Below, in pieces: positions 52,601 through 63,781 of a stretch of 64,000 nucleotides of DNA. Position 1 is the first letter of the stretch; the number at the start of each line of letters is the position of its first letter. Below the pieces are notes generated by a model that ran no database searches, was not told the origin of the DNA, and saw only the letters and a program-made list of their open reading frames with translations. Made by a program: the position numbers and the translations under genes. Origin of the DNA: Spirometra erinaceieuropaei (taxonomy: Eukaryota > Platyhelminthes > Cestoda > Diphyllobothriidea > Diphyllobothriidae); assembly GCA_902702965.1 (NCBI GenBank), contig CACRXP010000019.1, positions 554,881-618,880 of the forward strand, given 5' to 3'.

Positions 52601-54149
52601 TTTGCTGTTCTCTTCCAGCCGCTCCAGATCCAGTAATCATCCAAACGTGTGAAGTCGGCCAAAGAAGCTGACATTCGAAACACACAAGCTCAAAGCTTAG
52701 AAGACCGACAAACTGATATGACAATTTGTGACTTATGCTACCTCACTTCCGGGGCCCAGCCGCGTTTTAAAATCCTGAAAGTGTGTAATCCTTTAAGGGT
52801 CAACATTAGGGACCAGACACAAGTTTTAAGAACGAAACTCCCACAGGCCTCCGAGTCAAAACAACAACCGAGTGCAGCTGCGAGACGTCTGGCCACACAA
52901 TTGGCCGCTGCCGATGGCATACTTTAAGAACGTGTACCCACAACGGAAGGGCCTTTCATGGACCCCTGGCGAGGTCTATCATGCAATGATGTCCAGTGAA
53001 TAAACACGAACTTCGAAGTGGGTTGGGGGGCATCAAACGCCAACAGTGTATTGTAGGACCCGTAGACAAAACCGCAGTGGTGTGTACGAGATTTCCTTCT
53101 GCAAGTGAAAAAGGGGAACACCGCTGCCTCAACTGCTGCTAGCCCACAGGAAGCCAGATGGTAGAATGAAACAGGCGCGGGGAGGAGTTGGGGCGGTGAG
53201 TGTGTCAGAAGTGATAAGAGCACAGAGAGATCATAATCCAATAGCAGGCGGATAGAAAACGTGAAACAGCCAGGTCTCCGTTGCGTCCAACTCGATTACG
53301 CACAAGTAGAGTGATTAATTAATTGGTGGGTGGATTCTTAGAGTGTACACTGAAAAGGAATACACGGAAGCAGCGGAAGAGGGCTAAGGACAGACCGACA
53401 GTCACATTCGTGACAGAAGTTGGCGGGAATTGGGGGCTGGCAGAGGATAGGCGGTCAAGAAAAATCTAAAAATGGTACTCGTCTGTGGGTGTGAGTAGAC
53501 GGGGCGTGTGCGGCGGGGAGAAGACTGCCCGAGCACACGCGGGGGGGTGAGGCAGCAGCGTTGGCGGCGGATGTCGGATTGGCTAACGAGCGTAGTGCGT
53601 AGGCTTGGCCATGGCGGTTGCGGCGGGCACAGCTCGAGGGAACGCACGTACACCCGGCCGCAGTGATGCAGAGGAAAATGGGATGGCGACGGCCTGGTGA
53701 CCGTGCACATGCCATTGGACGATGTTTCACAGGTGCACACAGACCAACAGCGGGTTGTTAAGTTTAGAGAAAGTAGTCGGGGGTCCGGCGAGACACATGC
53801 GGCTCGCCACGTCTCGGTGCCGGATCGTACTTTAAGCTAGAAAAGAGAATGAAGAAATATGGAGGATAAGTGGTCGCTTAGCGCTCTAAAAGAACCCAGA
53901 TTGAGGAAAAGTCAGTTAATGGTGGACTTGACGTATCTCATGTGCACCAAGATGCGAATACGATCGAGGGCACTTCCAAATTCGAAATCATAAAGTTGAT
54001 CTACGTGAAGATATGCATCTCAAGAATGCATTTCGCTGACAGCGGGAGAGAGGATTTTAACACAAAGAAAGAGTTAATTCTTAGCCACAATACAGGAAAG
54101 TGTGTTAGATGGTCAGGCAATACCTGTCCATGTTTCCTATATTGCTTTT
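49645..54149. other. intergenic region, repeat-like, no supported gene
   Basis: A diverged R1-like piece lies near 50205-50330. A short frame at 52649-52927 ends in an Ala-rich helix but resembles nothing I know. 53400-53750 is GC-rich, with long minus-strand frames caused by composition. I support no gene here. Confidence 0.4.
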
Positions 54150-56130
54150 GTACTTGGTACGGCTGCTATCATGACTGATCTAGCCGGCCTCGATGATGCC
54201 TCAAAGTGTACCTCTCCACGCGCGACGATCCGCAGCAGTAGATCTGTACAGTTCAACCTGTCCTCTCCACCAACGACGGAAACCTAATACCGATGGTCCA
54301 AGAACCACCTCCATGTCTTGAACTAAGTCGAGCCAGGTTTTGGGTTGACCCTAGCTTCGACGCCTACAATGGGGTAGCGGAGCCTGATCGAGGGCAGTAA
54401 CACTGAGTTCCTGAGGTGGACGACGAATAACATGAGTAAGTCACTTCAGTCGTCTTTCTTGGATGGTCTGGGTTGTCCTTGCGATGTTTTTGCAGCGAGC
54501 GCGGACTGCCTTATTTGAAACGAAGTCGATGTACTTCATTCGAGAGATGGTCCCCAGTGGTGGTCAAATACCTCCAGTTTTCGCTCGTTCTCCACGCGCG
54601 CAGCCCAGCACCCACAACCACGAAGAAAGACTGACCGGACAGACGCACCGTAAACGCGGATCTTAGTGGCGATGGAGAGGTCACGTCGGATCCATAGGCA
54701 CTTTCTAAGGCTTCAGAAAACCCGGCGGGCAGCATCGATTCGGGAGACAATGTCATCCTTACGCTGGCCATTCGGCAGCAGCCTCGCCTCGAGGTAGTTA
54801 AACCTGTCTACTTCTTCAAATTGACAGCCATCAATCCCGAGGTGCCTTCTCCTGGTCAGGGATGAAGATTAAAAACATTTTAGCCTTCCCAGCGTTTATG
54901 GACAAACCGACCGATTATGCGACCTCTTTCTCCCGTGACACCAGACTGCAGGTCACCAAAACTTGAGGCAAGGCACTATCATCGGTGTATTCGAGATCAG
55001 CTAGTCGGTGTCCGAGTGCAAACTCAACACCGCCACCTTTGTGTAGGGCCCTCTCGTGAATCCAGTCAATGGCGTAGTTGAATAGAATGGGTGACTGGAT
55101 GAAACCCTGTCGAACGCTGGACAGAATACCAAACGGTTGGGAAAGATTGTGATGGACCAGAACTCGGCCATCGGTTGCTGGTAGCAATGGCAAAATTCAA
55201 GAATGCGCCTCAGTGTGAATACCTGGTCCGCGCACCCACGTCCAGCACGAAATCCAGCTTGGCTAAGCCTCGTCACACACAGCCTGAAATCACTGGAGAA
55301 GGACAACAGCAACGTCTATGAGGCTTATGCTGCGGTAGTTCTCGCATCTCATCTCCCTTCTTGAGGATAGATACAAGGATGCTTGAGCCCGTCATCAGGA
55401 GCAACCTCGTCTCTCCACGCTTGTTCAGCCACTTCACTGAGCCAGGACGCCAGTGTCGATACAAGACTTGTAGATTTTTAGCGAGTATACCGTCCTCTCC
55501 GGGTGCCTTGTTGTTGAGTAGCTTTCGTATGGCATCGGCGACCTCTCCTTCAGAAGGGGGGTTGCATGGCGCGGCATAAGTTAGAGATAGAAGAAACTTA
55601 GCTGCAGAGGAGAGCAAGGGCGAAGTGGGTTGGATATCGAGGTTGATATGGTGTTCGAGGTGCTCACGCCAGCGCTCGACTTTGGTCGAGTTGTCAGCAA
55701 TAAAGCCGCCATTTACGTCGCGAACAGTCACTCAGTGTATAGGACTTACCACTAACCAGGTGGATAAGTTGGTGCAGTTTTCGGGTGTTACCAACGTCCG
55801 AGGCTAGTCCCATGGAGGTCGCTACACCAGTCCAATACTGCTTCCGATCATCCCTGGCCGCTGTGGTACAGGGTGAAGTATGATTCGACTCCAGGGATCT
55901 TTATTCATCGAGCGCCTGAGTCAGGAAGTCGAACAGCGGACATACACGTTGTACTGATTAAGGCTGCGCATGGTTAGACTTTGGGTATTGGGGTCCAGGA
56001 ACGTTCCCACATTCCAGCACCCAATACCAAGAGTCCGCCCCCGATTCAGTAGGTTAGACTAGTTCCCACCGCGCACGACCAGACTACCAGTAACGACCAC
56101 AAGCAAGTATGATACTGATCCACAGGTCGA
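54150..56130 (-). mobile_element. RTE-type LINE remnant
   Basis: Reading leftward: RKLLNNKAPGEDGILAKNL, SILVSILKKGDE, SQAGFRAGRGCADQVFTLRR, SSVRQGFIQSPILFNYAIDW and the active site LADLEYTDD. These are followed by KDDIVSRIDAA-like and ALESAYGSDVT frames and the 3' region with LDLVQDMEVVLGPSVLGFRR. Wording and order are those of RTE/BovB reverse transcriptases. At least four frame breaks. 55740-56130 looks like the endonuclease-to-RT region, without a clean frame. Confidence 0.8.
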
Positions 56131-56519
56131 AGATAACGCGTTCTAGAGCACGTGCGGAATATCTGGAAACACTGGGCGAAATCGTTAAGTGCGTCCTTAG
56201 GTTGAAGACGTCCTGTGAATGAAGGCCTAAGAGTGCTTAACGCCTATGGAAGCCATCGCCGTGTAGTTTAGTCGGACAATGGCAACGTGGGTGGCCTGCA
56301 TTTTTACACTTATTTCGAGGATTCAGTGAAATTTTGAATAAATATACATGAAAGGTCTTTTTACAAGTCTTCTAGAAATGCAAAACAAGGGAACATTTGC
56401 TTGTCGGACATTTTCATGCGGTTTCTTGGGGGTTATGAGTACAGGCGAGTACCCAGCAGCCGCTCGGACTGTTTGTTTGAGGCTGTCTCTAGTGCTTTAG
56501 CTGAAGAACGTTTGATGAC

Positions 56520-56790
56520 AGTTTGACCGTCGATTCCGCCATGTTCACCGTGTTCACAGCAAGGTGCAGCAGACACGGTGACTTGCGCATGAATTAGTTT
56601 ATAGTGAATGTAGACTTGCGCGGCACCTACCGCACTCTCCCTTCCCCACTCCCCACCTGGACCCGGTGTCAAGACAGAGGCAAGAAGACCGGAGACGGGG
56701 GAGGGCGTATGTGGCTGACACGGCCAGACCCGCACCTAGACGTGCCATCACACCCCCTGGTCCACAACATACAACTAACCAGGATTTTTC
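56520..56790 (+). repeat. repeat R1, well-preserved copy
   Basis: TTTGACCGTCGATTCCGCCA, GGTGACTTGCGCATGAATTA, GTAGACTTGCGCGGCACCTA, ACCCGGTGTCAAGACAGAGG, AAGAAGACCGGAGACGGGG and CACCCCCTGGTCCACAACAT. Confidence 0.82.
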
Positions 56791-57929
56791 ACCAATAACA
56801 ACACCCCAACAGGGGTCAGGAGGAGGATGACTGGGCAGCCATGCCCACCACCCGTATACCCAGCGGGAGCGCAGGCGCAACAAAACAGCCGTCGCCATGC
56901 AATAGCGCCGCCATCGGGCCTTGCAGAATTTTCAACGCAGCCGGCGTGCCTGACATCGGTCCCCCGCACCCTAGTAGCATTATCACTGCTTGTCCGCAAC
57001 TTATTATTTGCCAGACCCGAGAACCTACTTATTTTGTGGTTAACCTTCGTTTAAGGCTGCCCCACTATGCTCTGGGTAACCAGCAGCTAGGCTGACGGGT
57101 AACCCGCCTTCAAGTGATTGTGATCCAGAAAATTCCAATGACGTTCAGCGGCGTATCGTAGTATCCGCCGGTTTAACAACGTCGCTTCTAACGCATGTAT
57201 TAGGAGGTTTATTTTTAGGCAGGACGCACGCCACGTAGTTTAGGGACTTCCAAATCAGTGAAAATGCGTGGCGTGGAAAAAGTCAAGCAAAGTATGGACC
57301 GTCCAATGCGTCTCAAAAAGGTAAACTACGGAGTGAAATTGTTTCCAATAAGGTGGGCATATTGGAGTGAAGTTAAAAAAATATAACTGCACTCGTATAC
57401 GTGGCTTTTCATCACTAATAAATAATACGGACGACCAGAACAATTCGCAGCCAAAAGGCAAAATGCTATGTTGTACAGTTTGAATCCCGTTTATATTCTG
57501 CTTGTCGGCATCATAGCCCTCGTGAGGCAGTCTTGTCTGAAAACGAGTCTAAAGATATCGCACGGCTTTGCGAGTTTTAATGTGAACTAGATGCAAATAA
57601 TTCCATTGCTTCAATGCTAAGAAGGTGAGTGGTAGTATATCTTTCGGAGGACTGTTCCTTGGTCGAGGATGACAATGACTACCACTGTCCCAGGGAACAT
57701 TGGTGACTCGTGCGTCAAATGATTCCCGCTGTATTGCTGTATTAGGATCCAGGCGAAATATTTTTGCTTTTGTTTTATTCAATTAGGAATGGGCGCACAC
57801 TGATCTATTGGCTTCCTGAAGCCAACAAGCTCCGAAAGTATGGCAAAGGTCATGAACAGGCAACCAAGTCATAATAGCAGCGAGGAGGGACGGCATTCTC
57901 CGTTGTCCCTCCTCGCTGCTTTTGTTTTA
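56791..57929. other. intergenic sequence, no supported gene
   Basis: Short frames on both strands only. Ends in an inverted repeat beside the third N gap. Confidence 0.4.
57876..57920. repeat. inverted repeat, 16-bp perfect arms, beside an N gap
   Basis: AGCAGCGAGGAGGGAC, a 13-base loop, then its exact reverse complement, nine bases before the gap. Confidence 0.92.
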
Positions 57930-58036
57930 NNNNNNNNNNNNNNNNNNNNNNNNNNNNNNNNNNNNNNNNNNNNNNNNNNNNNNNNNNNNNNNNNNNNNNN
58001 NNNNNNNNNNNNNNNNNNNNNNNNNNNNNNNNNNNN
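57930..58036. other. assembly gap (N)
   Basis: 107 undetermined bases. Confidence 0.99.
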
Positions 58037-59586
58037 CAGAGGGAACTCCAAGGCAATCAGAACCAAGACTCAGGACTCCAACAGAGCATTCGAAGACATC
58101 AAATCAAAGCTCAAACCCATTCCCGGGCGACAGACTGACGAACATCGGAGCCGCGCACGACATTGTCCTGACAAAATGATTTAATCAGACAGGAAAGATG
58201 CACAAGAATTGCAACGATGTACGACACTTTCGTAACACCGAGAACGCTACCCGCGGTACCGATTGAATGTCGCCTAGACGAAAAAGCAGATGGCCCAAGG
58301 TGCGTGCACTAGGTAATTATTGCTCCAGTCAACGAAATCCTGGCTACCATTGTTAGTCGCAGTTTGCGTGACCTTTACTAGTCTATCAGGAGTCGACCTG
58401 TGGCCGATAATTTTGTAGTCTAGATAGTCTGCCTCCAAATTATGACCAGTCGCTAATTTGTCTACCGTCCAGGTAAACAATACACAGCCATTTCACAATT
58501 CTTCAATATTTGGCATAGCCAATAACATGCTGTGGTCAGCATATTTCAATTAAATAGACTGTCGAGAATATGAAGCTCAGGCAACCAAACTGCGTCTCGC
58601 ATCACGCGTTTTTAGACTATTTCACTCCTAGGGTCTGTCTCAGTAACATGCCCTAGGTGTCAGTGTCTATCCATGCTTCAAAGTCGCTGTCTCGTCGTTT
58701 CCATAGGCGTTGCAGCAGTGTGTTCTTGTAGGCCGCAGACGTCGGCGCCCCACAACGGGCTGCGCTGTTGATGCACACTAGGTCCACCTCGTAGGGCAGC
58801 AGTAGACGTAGTCGCTTGAGGCGGCCGAACTGTCGCCGTAGTCGTGCAGACGTCCCAACGGTACGAGCAGTTGCCGCCACCGTAATACCGGGCGAACTTT
58901 TTTCGGTTGGCACAGCATATACACATGTCGCCCACGTGATGCCTCTGGTGCAGCGGCAGGCAAAAACCTCAACTCGGCTCGTTCACGAAATCCCTTTGAC
59001 ATTTATTGTCAAAGAAAAGCATCTGTGGCAGTAGCCCTGTGAACTCGAACCGCGCTGGCAATGACGTGGTGACGACCCCGCAGGCTTTTAAGAGGACTGA
59101 AATGACCCGACGAGATGTATTAATCGCGACAATGTCCTTCAAACCCAACTGACTTCGGAGAAAAGTGGTCATCTAGGTATCCATAGGAGCCCCTGCACCA
59201 GTGAGCTGGAAGCCATCGGGTGTAGAGGTAGTTTGCCCTCGTCAAGAAGATGGTTTAGAAGTGCTCCCACTTCCGTTATTTTGGCTTCGAGGTAGGTGGA
59301 ACTGGTAACTCTGCTTAGCTCAGTGTAGTCGGATGGCTGAGGTGATGTATCATTGTTTGTTCAGAGGTTTGAGACCAGAAGACGATCGACAGCTTAGGGC
59401 CGCCAAAAGTCCAGTGCTGAAGTAACCGATATTGTAGGATTCTGGCAATGTGCGATGAACTCCAAGGGCTTCCTAATGACTTTTAGGGAATAGGTCCTCT
59501 TATCAAGCGTATGGTAAGTTTGGATGAAGCAAGAAGTGTAAGTTCTTTTTTTTTGGGGGTCGGTTTTGGTAAAAACAATAAGCTGA
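58037..59586. other. intergenic sequence, no supported gene
   Basis: Minus-strand frames at 58653-59002 are long but lack any recognisable domain and overlap each other in several phases. Confidence 0.35.
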
Positions 59587-59976
59587 CTAGGTTTGAAGGT
59601 ATGTTACAAAAGGTCCATAAAAGTCGAGGCCTGACAAATTTAATGAAACTCTACTTTCAACGATAGGTGCAAAATACTGGCTGCGCGTTTTTATTTTGAC
59701 CGGAAGTAGTGCACGTATCTTACTACACTGGTTCGTTTGGAAATAAAACTGTATTATCTTGGTCCTTCGGGCAATAGCGCGAAGCCTAGTGAGATACTTC
59801 AAGATACAGGTTAAATACACCAAGCTTTGCGAAATAGGAACTGGGAGTGTTTCAAATTCGATAATACCGACTGGATGACGAAATTTAAGCGTCCAGCCTC
59901 CGGTCACAAAGCACAAACGCACAGGCCTGAGACTGGATACAGGAGTAAGAGGAACATGTTCGGTGTTAGTTAACAT
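59587..59976 (-). pseudogene. possible BEL/Pao-type pol fragment
   Basis: The last part, ESRVSLNLSGLDFYGPF, resembles the start of a BEL/Pao integrase core (a Gly-Val/Leu-Asp-Phe/Tyr-x-Gly-Pro block after a Leu-Pro region). The earlier part (LKYLTRLRAIARR) could be the segment before the zinc domain. The evidence is short, and no second integrase motif follows in frame. Confidence 0.3.
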
Positions 59977-61474
59977 TAGGTATACGTTCGGATGTTGCAG
60001 GGCTTCCAGCGTGTTTATGCTTCACGTGCATTATAAATTGGTTTCAGTATATGGAGATTGTCGGTCTTTTACGACCCTCAAAGCAGCTACCGACTCAAAG
60101 GCGGTCGCTGACGGGTCTGATAGTGCTTGACCGGTCTCAAAAAGCGTTTGCAGATCATGACATATCAATAGGTTTCTGAAATCGCTGATAAAAGTGCCTC
60201 TTGACGCCGTCTGCAGCTAGTCGAGATGATTAAGTAGTCCTTTTAACGCATGCGCAGTAGTTACCTGTTGACAGTTTCCAGATCTAAGTTCCGCTTGCCC
60301 ATCCAGATGGGGCAATGGTCAGCATGTCTCCAGTAAAAATCCTTTACGACAAAGGACGTAGTTCAAATCGACTCTAGGAGCACTTATTGGACTTAGGCCG
60401 GAGTAAAAGCTTACGCCTTAAGCGCAGGAAATCACGTGAATCCATTGGACTGCAGTTCCCAAGTGAACGACTAGATGAATGTCCGCACAGTAGGAGCGTT
60501 ATTTGCTCACATTTCTCAGTACCAGATCTCGCCCGGTCGACTTAGGCGTGTCGGTTCCGAAGGATTCCAACATAGAGGGGGGATACCATAAAATACGCTG
60601 GAATTTATGTGCATCCGGTTTTCCCAAGTCGATCAGTCTGAGCTTAGGTGTCTCCTGCTATACTTGGACATGATCATAAGGACTACCGATATGTGAGACT
60701 CTGTAATGAAAAACGATCTTCATGGTGTTGACCTGTTGTGGTCGTTTCCTAGGTATTGGGGCCTATTAAGTACGGTTCGATTCTTAGCGTCAGCGAAACA
60801 GCAACAGAATTACGTAAACGTACATATTCAGACTGCACGAACCCGATGATGGATGGTGAACTGTAGGCTACCCATGAGCGCGTCGGATAGCTCGCAAAGA
60901 TAAGGATAACGCGGGTTTGCCTGACTATCACTAATCTAAATCTGGCAAATAATCATTGTCCGTCTTTCTATAAAATGCCAAGTGCCATATCGCAGGAATT
61001 CGTCACCGCGCATTTGACAAGCAGAAATAAACGCAATCAAGTGCCAATGCGAAGTTGGCCTGCATGTTTCGAACGACACAGAGTTCTACACCTCACAACC
61101 TTACTTAGTGAATCCAATCCTGAGAGATGAATAGGGGGGGGTAAACGACCATGCAACCACAGGGATACAGGGAAGTGCAGACAGATCGGATTGTTGGTTA
61201 GTATTGCCGGATGTCGCCGGGCAAAGCTGATGTTCAAACCCCATCAAGTTTTTCCCTTGCTGTCGTGGGGTTCGAATCCCACTGAGGTCACCGAGTTTGT
61301 AGCAGTAGGATAAAAATAAATTATCAAAATCTGTCAAAACACCTGTCAATTCAGATTCCACATAATGCTGCCTAAGGGGCACGGCTTTAAGCAAAAATGG
61401 CCTTGGTTAAGATAAGAGTGGTGGGCAAAAAGTGCAGTATGAAGTATTTATAAAGCATTCGAATGATTACTCAC
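59977..61474. other. region downstream of PP2A exon 5, last exon not found
   Basis: The intron after 61475 should lead to a final exon encoding roughly the last 20 residues and the TPDYFL-type tail. I could not see it here. It contains the 3' half of a family A SINE at 61245-61300. Confidence 0.4.
61245..61300 (+). repeat. tRNA-derived SINE family A, 3' half
   Basis: TTTTTCCCTTGCTGTCGTGG, the perfect B box GGTTCGAATCC and CACTGAGGTCACCGAG, matching 42225-42262 closely. The A-box half is missing. Confidence 0.7.
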
Positions 61475-61755
61475 AAAATCTTGTGCATTCCTTCGTCAAC
61501 TTCCATTATGGCAGCCTGGTTGCCACATCGGTAGCAGTAGTTGGGGGCGCTGAAAATCGTGACCACGTGTTCGCTGTGCGACCAGTTGTAGCCTTCCATA
61601 ACCAGTTGGTGGGCACGACTGATCAGTTGGAGATGGTTAGTATGATTGAAATTCTCTGAAATATCCTCCCCGAAAGTGTAGCCCGCGCCACGTGGGCTAA
61701 TGCCCCAACCGGCGCGGTCGTCGGGATCGGACCACAGCAGATCGCACATAGGACC
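61475..61755 (-). CDS. PPP2CA: PP2A catalytic subunit exon 5: RAHQ and C-terminal core
   Basis: 93 codons plus two bases, [20 protein letters not shown] through [12 protein letters not shown] to [20 protein letters not shown]. The acceptor is TGTTTTAG and the donor GTGAGT in phase 2. The last ten residues differ from the vertebrate protein more than the rest does. Confidence 0.95.
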
Positions 61756-63781
61756 CTAAAACAGTCAATGTTAAAATGTCATTCATTCAAAAACAACTGA
61801 GAAAATTATTTTCTTAAATAATGGACTGGTCACATGGGACATACTTCTGTCGTGAAAAGGTCCAAGTTCGCTGATACTTTAGGAACTTTTGATCTGCTTT
61901 CTCGTATTTAGTTAAGTTCTAAATTTGATGAGGGGTACATTTAAATAGTACTTGTAGTGGAACTGAGCAAACAAAAGTACTTGGTGGTTCAGGTAGACGA
62001 GTCCTCGCTAAGCTTGGTAGTCCGGTTCCGTCAGGCATACCGGACTTCGATCCGGTAAAGGCAAACTAAAGAGCCTCCTAGGATGTATTGGCGGTCTTTG
62101 CTCACATCACTAAGGTCGCATCTTTAACGAGTTAGGATCTTGGAAACCAAGATTCTGCGACGGTGCTTATGGATATGGCTACGAGTACTTGTACTTGGCA
62201 CGGCTGTGGTTATGCCGGATTTAGCAGACCTCGCTGGTCAAGAATACTAGTTTGAATCGTAAATTTTGTGGACGTTCATGGAGATCTTGAATACAGACTA
62301 GTTTCGAACAGCCTCTACGAACCAGGGTTTGATGGGTCCTTTATCTCCAACTGACAACTGACCAACACTCAATATGACTTGTTACAATGCAGCACCGGTC
62401 ACTACAATTCTATAGCCAGCAGAAGTCTGGAGCAGGCGACCGCTCTTGGGTGCAGGGCGTTAAGACGGACGTGGAATTATGCCCCGTAATGGATACATGC
62501 GGGTAGCACTATAGTCATGACAGGAAAAACAAAAAAACAAAAACTGGGCTAGGCTTCACGCCAAATTTAACGCCGACCACTGGTTGTGTAGACAGCCTAT
62601 AACTTTTTTAACACGAAAGAAACTAAACAGGTGAAGGTAACGTTGAATCCAACCGTGGACAGGTTTCGAGTATGAATCCACATGCTCGAACTACGGCGAA
62701 ATGTCAATGAATTACAACAGTTAAGTGGAAACAACTTTAAGGGATAGGACCCGACAAGCATCACAAAACTCTAAGAAGACGTCGGACGGCCTCACAACTT
62801 TGCGGTACAGAGGATGCGGCCCCCTTGGTGACACGTAGCACTTCATACCGCATACAAGATGTGATAGGCCGATACATACTGAAATGTCTGTACGATTTAG
62901 GAAAGTATGCATGCGTTCTGACGCATAACAAGTCCCTCAAACAGTCTGGTTATTAAAATATATACCATGTATGGATGAAGAGTCGGTCGGACATGGTTCG
63001 AGAGCATGCTACGTGCGGAACAAATGACGGGCCAAACAGAGATCAACACAATATACGAAAATGAAAGGAGTCGGTGCTCAACATAAAGACCCTAACATTT
63101 ACCTCGTGGGGCACCTCCTGGATACGGTCAAGCGCTCGGATATGATCCAGAGTATCAATTGACGGAGAAAGACCCCCGTGCAAGCAAAAAATCTGAACAG
63201 TTTCTAACAGACCACTCTTCTTACTTGCTCGTCAATCAGTGCAGTGAGGGGCAGATAGTCAAAAAGATCGGTAAAATACTTCCACACATTTGCGTTTCCG
63301 TACTTGCGCAGGCATTCGTCATAAAACCCGTAAACCTGGGTGATTTGTCGACTTTCATGATTCCCGCGGAGAACTGTGACACGGCTAGGGTACCTTACCT
63401 GTACATCGTAAGATTACAAAGTCGGACTTGCTTTAAGGGCAATCAGTAGCGTCACGCTCTCAACGGAATAGTAGCCACGATCAACATAATCACCCATAAA
63501 GAGGTAGTTCGTATCTGGCGGCTTCCCACCGATGCGAAAGAGTTCCATCATGTCATGGAACTGCCCGTGCACATCGCCGCAGACCGTCACCGGGCCTTTG
63601 ACCGGTTGCACATTTGACTCGTGCGTAAAAATCTCTTTGGCCTACAAACATTATCTTATGGGCAGAGGGTAACCTTTTCGCATAAAGTTTTTACAATGCC
63701 CTCGGAAAGCTGCTGACATTCGAACAATTGTTCAATCCAATGATCCAGAGAATTTACTTCAATTACGTTGTCCCCAGACAT
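61475..63781 (-). CDS. PPP2CA: protein phosphatase 2A catalytic subunit, five exons, C-terminal exon missing
   Basis: Ser/Thr phosphatase catalytic subunit, which works in the cytoplasm and nucleus as a trimer with A and B subunits. Exons: 63781-63674, 63641-63432, 63398-63225, 63192-63103 and 61755-61475, together 287 codons plus two bases of about 309 usual. All metal and catalytic motifs are present: GDVHG, GDYVDRG, GNHE, the [10 protein letters not shown] block, LHGGLSPS, and RAHQ with [11 protein letters not shown] near the end. GDVHGQFHD and [16 protein letters not shown] separate it from PP4 and PP6. The first ATG after in-frame stops gives [20 protein letters not shown], aligned with the usual start. 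Introns are 32, 33, 32 and 1347 nt. Exon 5 ends at a good donor (GTGAGT) just before the C-terminal tail exon. Confidence 0.95.
61756..63102. other. PP2A intron 4 (1347 nt)
   Basis: The only long intron in this gene. At about 62180-62240 it has a fragment similar to the RTE LINE 3' end at 54140-54200 (GTACTTGGCACGGCTGTGGT, TATGCCGGATTTAGC, CCTCG), in the same orientation. No other feature. Confidence 0.7.
63103..63192 (-). CDS. PPP2CA: PP2A catalytic subunit exon 4
   Basis: 30 codons: [20 protein letters not shown] then [10 protein letters not shown]. The donor is GAG|GTAAAT. The exon is hidden from a plain ORF scan by the flanking micro-intron. Confidence 0.94.
63225..63398 (-). CDS. PPP2CA: PP2A catalytic subunit exon 3: GNHE
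   Basis: 58 codons: [58 protein letters not shown]. The donor is CAA|GTAAGA. Confidence 0.95.
63432..63641 (-). CDS. PPP2CA: PP2A catalytic subunit exon 2: GDVHG and GDYVDRG
   Basis: 70 codons from [20 protein letters not shown] to TLLIALK, ending at a GC donor (AAA|GCAAGT). It carries the first two phosphatase signature motifs. Confidence 0.95.
63674..63781 (-). CDS. PPP2CA: PP2A catalytic subunit exon 1 (start codon)
   Basis: 36 codons, [10 protein letters not shown] to KTLCEK, phase 0, with donor GTTACC. Upstream in frame there is no other ATG before TAA TGA. Confidence 0.92.

Noticed and set aside
52649..52927. Plus-strand frame with an Ala-rich C-terminus as a gene
   Set aside because: No recognisable domain and no supporting neighbours; a 92-codon frame is expected by chance in this much sequence.
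53402..53740. Overlapping minus-strand frames in GC-rich sequence
   Set aside because: Several phases are open together because of composition, with no domain or splice sites that make sense.
63159..63449. Plus-strand frame over PP2A exons 3 and 4
   Set aside because: It is the shadow of the minus-strand PP2A coding sequence.
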